Shown: positions 36,937-47,934, counted from the first letter of the stretch. The stretch: DNA of 64,000 nt from Paraglaciecola algarum (GCF_021532655.1 NZ_JAKGAS010000010.1:1-64000); one strand, 5' to 3'. Notes: generated from the sequence alone by a model not told the origin. Program-made: numbers and translations.

Positions 36937-39267
36937 ATGCATAAAGCTAGATTACGCCTTAATGTATTTTCAATTTTGATTCTGTTTGTATGTTTCGCCC
37001 ATGGCCAAACACACAAAGATTCATCTGTAGTGGTATTGAAAAGTGATCAGCAAGTCATCCAAATTGAAGCTGCCACTTTGGCGATTGAATGGCAAACTAC
37101 TACAGATAAACTGGCTATAAACCAGGCTAGTTTATTGGTTAATGGCGTTGCTCAATATGTTAATAAAGTAGAACAACAATCAGAAAGTTCAGCGAGTTGG
37201 GTACTCAAACCGAGCCAAATTCAAATCTCAGTTAGTTTTAACCAAACACTACAAGTTAGTTTTGAATATTCAACACAAGCACCGCCCATTCTTCGAAACC
37301 AACCCATTCAATTAACTTGGTTTGACTTACCAGAACAATTCACACAAACCCTGCTTATGCCTTTTAATGAAGGTATGCGTATTCCTACAGACAATAAAAC
37401 TTGGACTGAATATGCAATTTCAACTTATTCAGGTGCCACCACCACCCAAGATCTTAAAATGCCATTTTGGACTGCTGAGTTAGTTGCGCAGCGGCCCACT
37501 TTTGTCAGTGTTCACTTACTTACAGCAACGGATAATCGTTTGCAGTTTTCTGAACAAGGAAATAAGTTGGATCTCACCGCTGAGCATGACTTTACTATCT
37601 TGAATTCTCACCAGCCATTTGCAGTACAATTTATCTTAGGTCAAGACCAGCTAGATGGCGCTAAATATTATCGAGCTTGGCGTAAACAGAAAAAACTTAG
37701 TACTTCTTTGGCTGAAAGGCTGGTTAAACAACCTCAAATTAAACGCCTAATTGGTGCCAGTCAAGTTTATCTTTTTGGTGGTAAAGTCTTATCTCATCAT
37801 GATGTAAAAGACTGGTGGGGACTCAAAAAATGGTACTTTTCACAAACTCAATTCAAACCAACAAAAGAGTTAATTAAAGAAATTGCTCATTTTGAAAAAG
37901 GTAAAGATTGGTTAAGTATTTATCAAAAGCGTTTGTTGATTGAAAATATTAATCTGGCTGTAGAGCGATTAATACCGCCTGATAAAGCGATAAATAAAGA
38001 GGTAAAAAACCAAAATGGTATTGAACAACAATTTATCGCCGCACAAAACCGAAAAACTTGGCTAGTGAAACATGCAGGGCAATTTTTGATTGAGTCAAAC
38101 CAGTGGGGGCAGGGGATTGCAAAAGGTATGCTAGATACTTTTAAAAGCGCTAAATTGGAAAAATTGTGGTTAGGCTTTGATAATTGGATGCCTGCGTTTT
38201 ACCAACCTGAAGTTATAGACCAAGCCAAAGCCACAGGATATTTAATTGGTACTTATGACTCTTATAATACAGGCATTCCAAAAGGACTAAACGATTCTTG
38301 GTTAACCGCACAATTACCCGATGATATGCGTAACACCTGTGCCATTCAGCGGGCTGATGGGGTAAATGTTAAGGGCTTTCAAAATAGTGGTTTTTATTTA
38401 AACCCTGCGTGCGGCAGACCTTATGTTGAACAACGGATTAAAGACTTATTACGTTTTGGTCGTTTTAATAGTTTATTTTTAGATGTTGATGCAACGGCTA
38501 TGGCTCGTGAAGATTATTCCTTTATTTCAGATGGGAAAGAGGGCATGGATCAAAAACAAATGCTTGAAGCCTTTAATCAGCGTATGGATTGGATTGCCCA
38601 ACAGGGCGTGGTGTTAGGCTCCGAAGATGGAAATGCATTGACTACCCAAGGCTTAGCTTTTGCCCATGGCATGGTCACTCATGGTTTTGGTTGGAGAGAT
38701 CCAGATATGCGACGTAATCGTAAGTCGCCTTATTTCTGGGGAGCTTGGTACCCAGATGCTAGGCCTGCGGTGTTTTTTAAATCAGCTCAAGTTAAAGAGC
38801 CTTATAAAACCTTGCTTTTTTCTCCACAATTTAGAGTGCCTTTATATCAAACCGTTTTCCACGATGAGGTGATCAATACTCACCACTGGTTGTTCGATAG
38901 CTTAAAGTTTATCGACGTAAAAATAGCCCGTGATTTAACCTCAATGTTATACAACACTCCAGCTATGGTGCAGTTAAGTCGTGATGATGCGATAAAGGTT
39001 AGTCAACCTCGAATTAAAGCTTTAAAACATTATCAGCAAGGTTTTTTACCTATTCATACTCAGCTTTGGGATAAAGCTTTAACCGACTTTAAATGGTTAG
39101 ATGACAAAGGCCAATTGCAACAAACCAGTTTTAGCGATGGCTCTAAAATTATTGCCAATTTTTCCCTACACCAAGATCAAAAAATTGATGAGCAACTCAT
39201 TCCTAAAACATCGATAGTAGCGTTTTTAAGTAATGGACAAGTGATTTCTTGGACTGCCAGCCCCTAA
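36937..39267 (+). CDS. secreted glycoside-hydrolase-like protein
   Basis: About 776 residues. A signal peptide (LRLNVFSILILFVCFAHG, cleavage near AHG-Q) leads into a beta-rich domain to about residue 280, then a probable TIM barrel with KLEKLWLGFDNWMPAF, FNSLFLDVDATAMARED (candidate nucleophile Asp) and GVVLGSEDGNALTTQGLAFAHGMVTHGFGW (candidate acid Glu/Asp), and a short C-terminal beta domain. I could not assign a CAZy family with certainty; GH36-, GH101- or GH129-like barrels are candidates. The ATG at 36937 is chosen over an upstream TTG at 36919 because the signal peptide starts there and AGGA is close. No sugar transporter or regulator lies beside it. Confidence 0.72.
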   Translation: MHKARLRLNVFSILILFVCFAHGQTHKDSSVVVLKSDQQVIQIEAATLAIEWQTTTDKLAINQASLLVNGVAQYVNKVEQQSESSASWVLKPSQIQISVSFNQTLQVSFEYSTQAPPILRNQPIQLTWFDLPEQFTQTLLMPFNEGMRIPTDNKTWTEYAISTYSGATTTQDLKMPFWTAELVAQRPTFVSVHLLTATDNRLQFSEQGNKLDLTAEHDFTILNSHQPFAVQFILGQDQLDGAKYYRAWRKQKKLSTSLAERLVKQPQIKRLIGASQVYLFGGKVLSHHDVKDWWGLKKWYFSQTQFKPTKELIKEIAHFEKGKDWLSIYQKRLLIENINLAVERLIPPDKAINKEVKNQNGIEQQFIAAQNRKTWLVKHAGQFLIESNQWGQGIAKGMLDTFKSAKLEKLWLGFDNWMPAFYQPEVIDQAKATGYLIGTYDSYNTGIPKGLNDSWLTAQLPDDMRNTCAIQRADGVNVKGFQNSGFYLNPACGRPYVEQRIKDLLRFGRFNSLFLDVDATAMAREDYSFISDGKEGMDQKQMLEAFNQRMDWIAQQGVVLGSEDGNALTTQGLAFAHGMVTHGFGWRDPDMRRNRKSPYFWGAWYPDARPAVFFKSAQVKEPYKTLLFSPQFRVPLYQTVFHDEVINTHHWLFDSLKFIDVKIARDLTSMLYNTPAMVQLSRDDAIKVSQPRIKALKHYQQGFLPIHTQLWDKALTDFKWLDDKGQLQQTSFSDGSKIIANFSLHQDQKIDEQLIPKTSIVAFLSNGQVISWTASP

Positions 39268-39321
39268 ATAGCTGATGTGATCATCAAGAAAATATCGATA
39301 AAATATCAATAAAAAGCCAAT

Positions 39322-39353
39322 AAAAAAAGCACGCATATTTCTAAGAGTGCTTT
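39322..39353 (-). terminator. terminator of ybiT
   Basis: On the minus strand AAAGCAC, a 14-nt loop, then GTGCTTT and a T run. It lies 38 bp after the ybiT stop. Confidence 0.7.
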
Positions 39354-39390
39354 AATCAGTTTTTACATGTTTAGCTATTAGTACTAGTGA

Positions 39391-40977
39391 TTATACGCCT
39401 TGGCTGGCTAAGTAACTCTCGTAATCGCCTTTAAAGTCCACTACACCGTCAGGTGTGATTTCAATTATGCGAGTCGCTAGCGAAGATACAAATTCTCTAT
39501 CGTGGCTAACGAATATTAAGGTACCTTGATAGTTTTCTAACGCTAAGTTTAATGATTCGATAGATTCCATATCCAAGTGGTTGGTGGGTTCGTCCATCAA
39601 TAAAATATTCGGTTTTTGTAACATCAATTTACCGAATAACATGCGACCTTGTTCACCACCAGATATCACTTTAGTCGATTTAGTTATGTCATTTTGAGAG
39701 AACAACAAACGGCCCAAAGTGCCGCGCATCACTTGTTCGTCGTCACCTTCTTGTGCCCACTGATACATCCAGTCCATGAGTGTCATGTTTTTTTCAAAAT
39801 CATCAGCGTGATCTTGAGCGTAATAACCAATATTGGCATTGTCTGACCATTTAATGCTTCCTGCAGTTAAATCAGTGTCGCCTACTAAACATTTAAGAAG
39901 TGTGGTTTTACCCGCACCATTAGGTCCAATTACCGCAACCCGTTCACCCACTTCAATCATAAGATCTAAGTTTTTGTATAACTCTTCATCATAGGCTTTT
40001 GCTAAGCCTTCTACTTCTAGAGCTAAACGGTGGAGTTTTTTCTCTTGTTCAAAACGTATATATGGGTTTTGACGACTAGAAGGTTTGACTTCTTGAATTT
40101 CGATCTTATCGATTTGTTTAGCACGGGAAGTGGCTTGTTTAGATTTAGAAGCATTTGCGGAGAAACGGCTAACGAAAGCTTTAAGCTCTGAGATTTGGGC
40201 TTTTTTCTTAGCATTGTCAGATAACAAACGTTCGCGAGATTGGGTAGCTGCTGTCATATATTCGTCATAATTACCTGGAAATAAACGAATTTCACCATAA
40301 TCGATATCTGCCATATGGGTACACACTGAATTTAAAAAGTGCCTATCGTGCGATATGATGATCATGGTGCAGTTACGTTCGTTTAAAACAGTTTCTAACC
40401 AACGTATGGTGTTGATGTCCAAGTTGTTGGTGGGTTCGTCTAGTAACATGATATCGGGATCAGCAAATAACACCTGAGCCAACAATACTCGTAATTTCCA
40501 ACCTGGGGCGATTTCACTCATGGGGCCAAAATGTTGTTCGATTGGGATCCCAACGCCCATAAGCAACTCACCGGCACGAGACTCAGCCGTGTAACCATCC
40601 ATTTCAGCATATTCAGATTCAAGATCGGCTACACGAATGCCGTCTTCTTCGCTCATTTCTGGATTGGCGTAGATGGCATCACGCTCTTCTTTGACTTTCC
40701 ATAACTCGTTGTGACCCATTACCACAGTGTCGATCACACTATATTCTTCGTAGGCAAATTGGTCTTGTTTTAGTTTACCAATCCGTTCACCTGGATCCGT
40801 TGAAACGTTACCAGATGTGGCTTCTAAGTCCCCGCCTATTATTTTCATAAAGGTGGATTTACCACAACCATTGGCGCCAATTAGGCCGTATTTATTGCCG
40901 TTGCCAAATTTGGCAGAGACGTTTTCAAATAAAGGCTTAGCGCCAAATTGAATGGTAATATTCGCAGTAGTAAGCAA
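39391..40977 (-). CDS. ybiT: ABC-F ATPase YbiT
   Basis: Cytosolic ribosome-associated ABC-F protein with two ATPase domains and no membrane part; it rescues or tunes translation at the E site. It has 528 residues (E. coli YbiT 530). Walker A 1 is GANGCGKST at 34-42 and Walker A 2 is [19 protein letters not shown] and [10 protein letters not shown] are the two Walker B motifs, and the P-site tRNA interaction linker is rich in Lys. The match to YbiT rather than EttA, Uup or YheS rests on length and N-terminal sequence. Monocistronic. Confidence 0.93.
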   Translation of the reverse strand: MLTTANITIQFGAKPLFENVSAKFGNGNKYGLIGANGCGKSTFMKIIGGDLEATSGNVSTDPGERIGKLKQDQFAYEEYSVIDTVVMGHNELWKVKEERDAIYANPEMSEEDGIRVADLESEYAEMDGYTAESRAGELLMGVGIPIEQHFGPMSEIAPGWKLRVLLAQVLFADPDIMLLDEPTNNLDINTIRWLETVLNERNCTMIIISHDRHFLNSVCTHMADIDYGEIRLFPGNYDEYMTAATQSRERLLSDNAKKKAQISELKAFVSRFSANASKSKQATSRAKQIDKIEIQEVKPSSRQNPYIRFEQEKKLHRLALEVEGLAKAYDEELYKNLDLMIEVGERVAVIGPNGAGKTTLLKCLVGDTDLTAGSIKWSDNANIGYYAQDHADDFEKNMTLMDWMYQWAQEGDDEQVMRGTLGRLLFSQNDITKSTKVISGGEQGRMLFGKLMLQKPNILLMDEPTNHLDMESIESLNLALENYQGTLIFVSHDREFVSSLATRIIEITPDGVVDFKGDYESYLASQGV

Positions 40978-41119
40978 GGTGGGTCCCCAATAAAATATGC
41001 TGTAAATTGCTAATAACTAATCTTTAATTTGACTCATTATTTTTTAGCAAGAAAATTTGCGCGGGATTATGCCATAAAAGTCTATCACTCGCTAAGGTCC
41101 TTTTAGCTGTCACTGCTGG

Positions 41120-43177
41120 CTAATTCAAGCGAGCTAATTCAGCTTTTAGTTGTGCCAATGCTTTGCGCATCATTTTGTGACATTGTTTATCATTTAATTG
41201 CCCCTGAGTGGTTATATTTGAACTTTGGTAGACTAGGCGAACATATAACTTAGTTAAGGTAGCGAATGGTTCAGCTATTTCAACCGAGTACCTTTGATTT
41301 ACTTGGTTAGCTAACTCTATAGGGCCTTGCCAATTTTTTCGACCTAATTGCTTGTTATTTAAAAGTTTAATTGCTTGTTGGTAGTATCTTTGGGTTTTAT
41401 CTAACCTATTTTCTAGCCAGTGGGGAATAAAAAATAAGGTGAGTAGTAGGGTGATGATAGTTGTGATCCCTAAGCCTAATAAAGACATTCTATCTGGCGT
41501 AAGTTTACCCAAAATACTTTTAAACAATTCTTGTTGGTGCTGTTTATTAAAGCCTAAGATCCAGCGGCTCCAATTATAATCCATATCGGCCAGTAACAAA
41601 CGAATATTATTCAACCAAGCCACATCTATCATACGCGCTAACGCAAAGGGTGAGTCAGATAAAAATGAGCCTTCCTCTGCCATCGCTTCTCTTAAACCCA
41701 GGTTAATTCTATCGGGGGAAACCAGTGCGGTTGGATCAATGCGTAACCAGCCGCTATTGGGCTGCCAAATCTCAACCCACGCGTGAGCGTCATATTGATA
41801 AACACTTATATAACTGGTTTGTGCATCTGTGGCTAATTCACCACCTTGATAACCAGTCACTATTCGCGCTGGAATCCCGCCTAACCTCAAGCTAAAAGCA
41901 AGTGCACTGGCGTAGTGGCTGCAGAACCCTGCTTGATTTTCGAATAAAAATTTATCGATCGGATCACTGTACATCAATGCTGGTTTTAAAGTGTAGATAA
42001 AGGAATTGGTGGTGAAATGGGCCAATACGGCTTGGATAAATTCTTGATTGTCAGCATATTGCGTTCTGAGTTCGTTTATCCACTGTCTGGTTAGAGGGTT
42101 ACCATTTTTCGGTACGGATAAATTAAGCTGTTGGTCTAATTGGCTAAAAGGCTGAGTACTCAATGCCTGAGGGTAAGAGCGTACCTTGTATTGATATTGA
42201 CTAACCAACTTTTGATGGCTAATTAATTGAAATTCATTACTTTGAAATATTTCTACTTGACTGGCATTGCCATTTGGCGTGGCTAAATCTAATCCAAACA
42301 ACCAATTTTGATGAGTGGGCTCTGCAATCACCTGATAATCCCAATAAGTGCCAGTTAGTTTGGGTTGAAACTCTTGATTAGCCCGTAATTGTTGGTTTCT
42401 AAGTTGCTTTCGATAAGGATGGATTTTCCAAGTTTTACCATCAAAATCTTCCATAACAATCGCACGCCAGTAGCGCTCAGACGACACTGGGACAGTACCA
42501 ATAAATGTGGCTCGAAATGCTAATTCACTAGATTGTGACAAACTAGCGATATCACCGGGAGTAATTTGTTCTGCTAAACCTGTTTCCATGCTCTTAGATT
42601 TAGGTGTTTGCCATAGGGGCGGCAATTGTGGCAATACCAAAAACAACAAAATACCTATGGGGGCAGCTTGTAAGCTGAGGGTAAACACTCTTTTAAATTG
42701 CGACTTTAATCGAATATTAGGGGCATGGTGGCAAGCTAAACTGAGCAACAATAATAAACACATAGCGCAATAAAATAGGCTGTAAACTATGGATTGATTG
42801 AAAATAAAACCACAACCAATCAGAAAAAACAGACTAATAATTAATTGATAAATATCTTTTTGGGTACGTACCTGCATGAGTTTTAAAGCACAGGCTAATA
42901 CTAATAAATTAACCATGCCGATTAACAACCCAAGTGACATACCTGAATAAATCAGCCCTAAAGCACTTAATATGGCTAATAAATTAAGAGTACGGATTGA
43001 AGGTAAATGTTTATGAAAATTAAAATGAATAGCTCCACGTATCACTGCCGCACAAGCTACTATTAATAAAATCCAAGTTAATACTGATTCAAACAAACTA
43101 AAACTCACAAGAATGAGTTCTATGGTGATGAGTATTAAACTAGAATTTTTCGTCAAAGCTTGGCTAACTTGTTTCAT
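41120..43177 (-). CDS. TgpA-type transglutaminase-like membrane protein
   Basis: 685 residues: an N-terminal DUF3488 block of about six membrane segments (residues 12-195), a large periplasmic transglutaminase core with Cys in NQAGFCSHYASALA, His in DAHAWVEIW and Asp in LRIDPT, one more membrane segment near residue 570, and a cytosolic C-terminal DUF4129-like tail. TgpA is essential in Pseudomonas aeruginosa, but its substrate is uncertain. Last gene of moxR-DUF58-tgpA, one base after the DUF58 stop. Confidence 0.93.
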   Translation of the reverse strand: MKQVSQALTKNSSLILITIELILVSFSLFESVLTWILLIVACAAVIRGAIHFNFHKHLPSIRTLNLLAILSALGLIYSGMSLGLLIGMVNLLVLACALKLMQVRTQKDIYQLIISLFFLIGCGFIFNQSIVYSLFYCAMCLLLLLSLACHHAPNIRLKSQFKRVFTLSLQAAPIGILLFLVLPQLPPLWQTPKSKSMETGLAEQITPGDIASLSQSSELAFRATFIGTVPVSSERYWRAIVMEDFDGKTWKIHPYRKQLRNQQLRANQEFQPKLTGTYWDYQVIAEPTHQNWLFGLDLATPNGNASQVEIFQSNEFQLISHQKLVSQYQYKVRSYPQALSTQPFSQLDQQLNLSVPKNGNPLTRQWINELRTQYADNQEFIQAVLAHFTTNSFIYTLKPALMYSDPIDKFLFENQAGFCSHYASALAFSLRLGGIPARIVTGYQGGELATDAQTSYISVYQYDAHAWVEIWQPNSGWLRIDPTALVSPDRINLGLREAMAEEGSFLSDSPFALARMIDVAWLNNIRLLLADMDYNWSRWILGFNKQHQQELFKSILGKLTPDRMSLLGLGITTIITLLLTLFFIPHWLENRLDKTQRYYQQAIKLLNNKQLGRKNWQGPIELANQVNQRYSVEIAEPFATLTKLYVRLVYQSSNITTQGQLNDKQCHKMMRKALAQLKAELARLN

Positions 43178-43178
43178 A

Positions 43179-44180
43179 TTAGGCTTTGCTCTGTGGGAAT
43201 AGCGCTAAAGCGGTTAAACAAGCTTGGGTGTGAGCATGTCCTACATCTGGTGCGATACAAGTGTTGCCGAGATCTAAGCCAAACTTTTGTTGCTCACGGG
43301 ATAATTCAATGACTTGAAAAGTGAGTTTGCTGATATCTAATTCAAGATTCTCATTTGATTGATTAGTTGCGAGTTTTAACCAGCCTATTTGGTTCTCTAC
43401 ACTAGAAAATTGTTTACTCACCATGCCCCGACCTTTCGCCACCTGTTTCCATGCTACATGGTGCAATGGTTCACCTGCTTGGTAAGCTTTTAGGTGGGAA
43501 AAATCGTCATGGCCGGTTAGTTCTGTACCAGCTTGAACGCTGCTGTCTTCCACCGAGTGAGGATGTGATGATAAGTGTATTTTGCAAGGAATAGGTTCGG
43601 GGTAAACAATAATTTGATTATTAAAGGCTAGGTGAGTCCAACATCTAAACAGCCCTAATGGAAAATAACTACTGAGTGTAATTCTGGGTAAACTTAAAGC
43701 TCCTCGATTGGTACAAGGATAGTTTAAACTAATGGGGTTGGTATAAACATTGACATCAACCTTAGTCATTGCGGTTTTAATTTGGCTTTTGTTTTGTTTG
43801 TCTAGCTTAAACTTAAAATACAATTCGCCATCTGGCATGTGTTTATTATCTACGTCAGAATTTAACCATAAAGGCAGGTGTAAATTATCTCCTACAAATA
43901 CCTGAGCTGACTTCCCTTGGTGTAATTCGATTCGAGCAAAGTTGATATAACTGGCTAATAAATTCACTAAAAATAACGCTAATAAAAAGTAGCAAAGTAA
44001 CAGCATTAAGTTGTTTTGGTAATTAGTGCCCAATAAAAATAGCAAGACACATAAAGCTAGAAATAACCCGCCAAACTTAGAGGGAAAAATAAAAATATTT
44101 TTATGGTTCAACTTATGTTTTTGTGCAGCGGGGATACGCTTATTCAACCAATTACTTGTTAATTTTTTGAGTAGTTTCAT
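43179..44180 (-). CDS. DUF58 domain protein
   Basis: 333 residues with two adjacent membrane segments (about 30-75) and a C-terminal DUF58 region containing SVQAGTELTGHDDFSHLKAYQAGEPLHHVAWKQVAKGRGMVSKQF. Encoded between moxR and the TgpA-like gene with gaps of 9 bp and 1 bp, a widespread three-gene unit in which the AAA+ ATPase acts as chaperone. Substrate is unknown. Confidence 0.92.
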   Translation of the reverse strand: MKLLKKLTSNWLNKRIPAAQKHKLNHKNIFIFPSKFGGLFLALCVLLFLLGTNYQNNLMLLLCYFLLALFLVNLLASYINFARIELHQGKSAQVFVGDNLHLPLWLNSDVDNKHMPDGELYFKFKLDKQNKSQIKTAMTKVDVNVYTNPISLNYPCTNRGALSLPRITLSSYFPLGLFRCWTHLAFNNQIIVYPEPIPCKIHLSSHPHSVEDSSVQAGTELTGHDDFSHLKAYQAGEPLHHVAWKQVAKGRGMVSKQFSSVENQIGWLKLATNQSNENLELDISKLTFQVIELSREQQKFGLDLGNTCIAPDVGHAHTQACLTALALFPQSKA

Positions 44181-44189
44181 ATACAGTAA

Positions 44190-45107
44190 TCAAGCCGCAA
44201 TTGGATCAATACTTTCTAATAACAATTGGCTTAAACTTCCGGTTAGGCTGAAATCACTAGAGGCACTGCGTAATCTGTGTTCAGCAACAGCAGGCAATAT
44301 GGCTTGGATATCTTCTGGGATCAAATAGTCTCTGTTACTTAAATAGGCCCAAGCTTTGGCTGCGGCTAAAATGGCTTTTGTGGCCCTTGGAGATAGTGGG
44401 TTGGCAAATTGTTGGCTCTCTCGACTAAATGTCACTAAACGTAAAATATAATCCACTAGAGGCTCTGAGCTATGAACTTGTTGAGCTAAGGTTTGGGCTT
44501 GTTGAAATTGTTCGACGCTCATAATCGGTTGAATCTGGTGTTCCAGGGATGATATTTGGTTTTTTAACATCAATTTTTCTGCTTCTACATCCGGGTAGCC
44601 CAGTTGAATACGCATTAAAAAACGATCGAGTTGTGACTCGGGTAGTGGATAAGTACCTGATTGATGTGAAGGGTTTTGTGTACCAATTACAAAAAAAGGG
44701 GAGGGCAAGGCGCGGGTTTCTCCATCTAAACTGACTTGACCTTCTTCCATCGCTTCTAACAGGGCACTTTGGGTCTTGGGGCTAGCGCGGTTAATTTCGT
44801 CAGCTAATACCAACTGGTTAAAAATAGGACCCGGGTGAAATCTGAAATTTTGCTCTTTATTGTCAAAAATACTTATGCCTAACATATCGGCAGGCAATAA
44901 ATCTGAGGTAAATTGAATGCGTGAATATTGCAAGCCAAGTACTTTAGCCAAAGTATGGGATAAGGTGGTTTTGCCCATGCCGGGTAAGTCTTCAATGAGT
45001 AAATGTCCATTCGCTAGTAAACATGTCAGAGCTAGTTTTACTTGTTGCTGTTTACCGATTAACACTTGGCAGGTTTTTTCAATCGCTTGGTTTAATTGAA
45101 TTTGCAT
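44190..45107 (-). CDS. MoxR family AAA+ ATPase
   Basis: 305 residues. Walker A DLPGMGKTTL, Walker B VLADEINRASPKTQSALLEAMEE and sensor motif FFVIGTQNPSHQSGTYPLPESQLDRF are complete. It is the first gene of the unit with DUF58 and TgpA proteins and is thought to remodel them. Family assignment is certain, function inferred from context. Confidence 0.95.
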   Translation of the reverse strand: MQIQLNQAIEKTCQVLIGKQQQVKLALTCLLANGHLLIEDLPGMGKTTLSHTLAKVLGLQYSRIQFTSDLLPADMLGISIFDNKEQNFRFHPGPIFNQLVLADEINRASPKTQSALLEAMEEGQVSLDGETRALPSPFFVIGTQNPSHQSGTYPLPESQLDRFLMRIQLGYPDVEAEKLMLKNQISSLEHQIQPIMSVEQFQQAQTLAQQVHSSEPLVDYILRLVTFSRESQQFANPLSPRATKAILAAAKAWAYLSNRDYLIPEDIQAILPAVAEHRLRSASSDFSLTGSLSQLLLESIDPIAA

Positions 45108-45349
45108 AATAAAATTTTGCTACCTTTTTTATTTAATCGCGGTTTATCCTTTATCTTCAATATATTAGCCTATCTAAATCGAAGAGTGAGTGATTTTAGT
45201 TATACCCATCACCTAAAAAATATATTGGCAAATTGTTTTAATTATTGGCTTTGTTAACAGGAATTACTGATAAGACCAAATTAATCGATGAATTGATTCA
45301 ATCAATCCGTATAATCAGGTTTTATATTGTTCTTAGAAAAAGAAGTTTA

Positions 45350-45910
45350 ATGAAAAGCATAGAAATTGATGACGACCTATACCACTTTATTGCCGCTAAC
45401 ACCCAACACATAGGTGAAAGTGCTTCAGATATTTTACGTCGAATGGTAATGCCTGGCTCAGTGCCGGCAAATCAATCAACTTCTAAAGCTGATACAGCTC
45501 AAGAAGTGGCAATCAGAACACCCGACCAAAGCCCTGAAGTTTCAGCTGAGTGTCACGCTCAAGCTGTACTTGAAGAATTAGATGGTCAACAGTTATTAAT
45601 TATTCCTAAAATGGTAGAAAGATGGTTGTTGGTTTTATCAGTCATCTATAAACACCATACAAGTGCCTTTGCAAAAGTATTAGGCATGAGTGGCCGTAAT
45701 CGCACCTATTTTGCCACTGATAAAGATACTTTGTTAGAAACAGGCAGTAGTACTAATCCTAAAAATGTACCTGGATCTGAATATTGGGTGATCACTAACA
45801 ATAACACAGTGAAAAAAATCAACATGCTTAAAGAAGTCGCCCAAGTGTTAGGCTTTAATGAACAAGAAGTGACTCAGCTAATAAATATTTTTGCTCCAGA
45901 ACATATTTAA
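45350..45910 (+). CDS. seqA: replication initiation negative regulator SeqA
   Basis: Binds hemimethylated GATC and sequesters the new origin and the dnaA promoter. It has 186 residues (E. coli 181). The N-terminal oligomerisation domain is MKSIEIDDDLYHFIAANTQHIGESASDILRRM, and after an acidic/Gln-rich linker a C-terminal DNA-binding domain follows (SGRNRTYFA). An open frame runs upstream to 45245, but the ATG at 45350 matches the family N terminus. It is followed by pgm, as in E. coli. Confidence 0.96.
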   Translation: MKSIEIDDDLYHFIAANTQHIGESASDILRRMVMPGSVPANQSTSKADTAQEVAIRTPDQSPEVSAECHAQAVLEELDGQQLLIIPKMVERWLLVLSVIYKHHTSAFAKVLGMSGRNRTYFATDKDTLLETGSSTNPKNVPGSEYWVITNNNTVKKINMLKEVAQVLGFNEQEVTQLINIFAPEHI

Positions 45911-45935
45911 CATTTCAATTAACTAAGGGAACATT

Positions 45936-47585
45936 ATGGCTCTACACCCTGAAGCGGGAAAACCAGCATCAAAATCACAATTGGTAAATGTTGCTAGATT
46001 GATTAGTGCGTATTACACCAATAAACCTAACAAAGATGAGCCCAGTCAAGGGGTTTCATTTGGTACCTCTGGACACAGAGGCAGTGCGTTTTTAAACACT
46101 TTTACTGATACCCACATTGCAGCTATTTGCCAAGCCTTAGCTGAATATCGCCAGCAGCAAAATATTACTGGACCTTTATTTATGGGCATGGATACTCATG
46201 CTTTGTCTGAAGCAGCATTTTCAACTGCGGTTGAAGTATTGGTGGCTAACGGTGTGTCATTAGTCGTGCAAGAAAATCGCGGATATACGCCTACTCCGGT
46301 TATCTCTCATGCCATTTTAGATCACAATGAAAGTTCAGATGTTTTAGGTGATGGCGTGGTGATTACACCGTCCCATAACCCCCCAGAAGATGGTGGCTTT
46401 AAGTATAATCCTCCGCACGGTGGTCCAGCTGACAGTGATGTTACCAACCAAATACAACAACGAGCCAATCAAATCATTGCTAATGAAATGACTGAGGTAA
46501 AACGTGTTGATTTAGTTCAGGCGTTTAATTCTGATTTAGTTAGCGAAGTGGATTTTGCTGAAAACTATATTGCTCAACTCGATCAAGTCATAGATATGCA
46601 AGCCATTGCCAAGGCTGGTTTAGTGCTAGGTACAGACCCCCTTGGTGGTGCTGGTTTAGGTTACTGGGATCGTATTGCCAAACATTACGGTATTAAAATT
46701 GATGTAGTGAATCGTGATGTTGACCAGCAGTTTGGTTTTATGCGCCGCGATAAAGATGGAAAAATTCGTATGGATTGTTCATCTCCTTATGCTATGGCTG
46801 GTTTGATTGACTTGCGTGACAAATTTGATTTAGCTTTTGGAAATGATCCTGATTTTGATCGTCATGGCATAGTGACTAAGAAAGCTGGGCTGATGAATCC
46901 TAATCATTATTTAGCCGTCGCTATTAATTATTTATTCCAACACCGAACTGATTGGCCAGAAGGTATTAAAGTAGGTAAAACTTTAGTGTCTAGCAGCATG
47001 ATTGATAGAGTGGTGAATAGCTTAGGCCGCGAGTTAGCAGAAATGCCAGTTGGCTTTAAATGGTTTGTGGATGGTCTGCTTAAGCAAGAAATTGGATTTG
47101 CCGGAGAAGAAAGTGCTGGTGGCATTTTCTTGCGTCGTAATGGTAAACCTTGGGCTACGGATAAAGACGGTATTATTTTGTGTTTATTAGCCGCTGAAAT
47201 TATTGCCGTAACGGGTAAAGATCCAGGTGAGCATTATGCAGAGTTAACTCAGAAGTTCTCCGCTCCGGTCTACACTCGAATTGACATAGCAACCAATCAT
47301 GCACAAAAACAAGTGCTGAGCAAAATGGATAAAAGTGTCATCACCTCTACCGAGCTGGCGGGTGAAAAAATTATTAATATTCAAACTCATGCACCAGGTA
47401 ATAATGCGGCTATTGGTGGGGTTAAGGTGAGTACTGAAAATGGTTGGTTTGCTGCTCGACCTTCTGGAACTGAAGATGTGTATAAAATATATGCCGAAAG
47501 TTTCAATGGTCAAGAGCATTTACAACAATTAATTACCGAAGCCCAAGCTTTGGTAGATGGTGTGTTTAAATCTGCAAATGTTTAA
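45936..47585 (+). CDS. pgm: phosphoglucomutase (alpha-D-glucose specific)
   Basis: Interconverts glucose 1- and 6-phosphate, linking glycogen use to glycolysis. It has 549 residues (E. coli 546). The phosphoserine S146 is in [26 protein letters not shown], the metal loop is DPDFDRHG, and the sugar-binding signatures are GEESAGG and RPSGTED. It lies 25 bp after seqA behind an AAGGGAA signal. glgP at 48077 makes its substrate. Confidence 0.97.
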   Translation: MALHPEAGKPASKSQLVNVARLISAYYTNKPNKDEPSQGVSFGTSGHRGSAFLNTFTDTHIAAICQALAEYRQQQNITGPLFMGMDTHALSEAAFSTAVEVLVANGVSLVVQENRGYTPTPVISHAILDHNESSDVLGDGVVITPSHNPPEDGGFKYNPPHGGPADSDVTNQIQQRANQIIANEMTEVKRVDLVQAFNSDLVSEVDFAENYIAQLDQVIDMQAIAKAGLVLGTDPLGGAGLGYWDRIAKHYGIKIDVVNRDVDQQFGFMRRDKDGKIRMDCSSPYAMAGLIDLRDKFDLAFGNDPDFDRHGIVTKKAGLMNPNHYLAVAINYLFQHRTDWPEGIKVGKTLVSSSMIDRVVNSLGRELAEMPVGFKWFVDGLLKQEIGFAGEESAGGIFLRRNGKPWATDKDGIILCLLAAEIIAVTGKDPGEHYAELTQKFSAPVYTRIDIATNHAQKQVLSKMDKSVITSTELAGEKIINIQTHAPGNNAAIGGVKVSTENGWFAARPSGTEDVYKIYAESFNGQEHLQQLITEAQALVDGVFKSANV

Positions 47586-47621
47586 ACTTAAGGTTTAAAC
47601 TGTTACTTTTGTGTTAACAGA

Positions 47622-47655
47622 GGGCGATTCTTTGATAGGAGTCACCCTTTTTTTA
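47622..47655 (+). terminator. terminator of seqA-pgm
   Basis: GGGCGATTC and GAGTCACCC pair with one mismatch and one wobble around an 8-nt loop, followed by T8. It lies 36 bp after pgm. Confidence 0.8.
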
Positions 47656-47670
47656 TTTTGAATTGGTGTA

Positions 47671-47934
47671 ATACCAATTTATCTTAATATGTGATCACTC
47701 AGAATGCATCCAGCGGGTTTTGATTAAGACGTCGCTGTGCAGTAATGGTGTTCCCTTTCAAATAGCGAGAACGCAAAGCAAAATCCGCTGGCGCATTCCT
47801 TTCAGGCGAGTTTTAATAGGGTTTACTCTGTGTTGCATGATCTCGAAATAGAACCACTATTCCTTCAATCATGCGCCTTGATTAAACCCTTTTAAACTCT
47901 CGCTGAGTGACTACATATTAAGATGAATTGGTAT
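47671..47934. mobile_element. MITE-like non-coding element with terminal inverted repeats
   Basis: 264 bp bounded by terminal inverted repeats of about 32 bp, starting ATACCAATTTATCTTAATAT at 47671 and ending ATATTAAGATGAATTGGTAT at 47934. The inner ends are CACTCAG/CTGAGTG. It holds no open frame. A partial second copy in reverse orientation lies at 56333-56505, which supports mobility or recombination of a repeat family. No target-site duplication can be pinned down because the left flank itself repeats AATTGGT. Confidence 0.85.

Noticed and set aside
45245-45349. N-terminal extension of SeqA by 35 codons from a TTG
   Set aside because: The family begins at MKSIEIDDDLYHF; the upstream stretch has no start signal and looks like promoter DNA.
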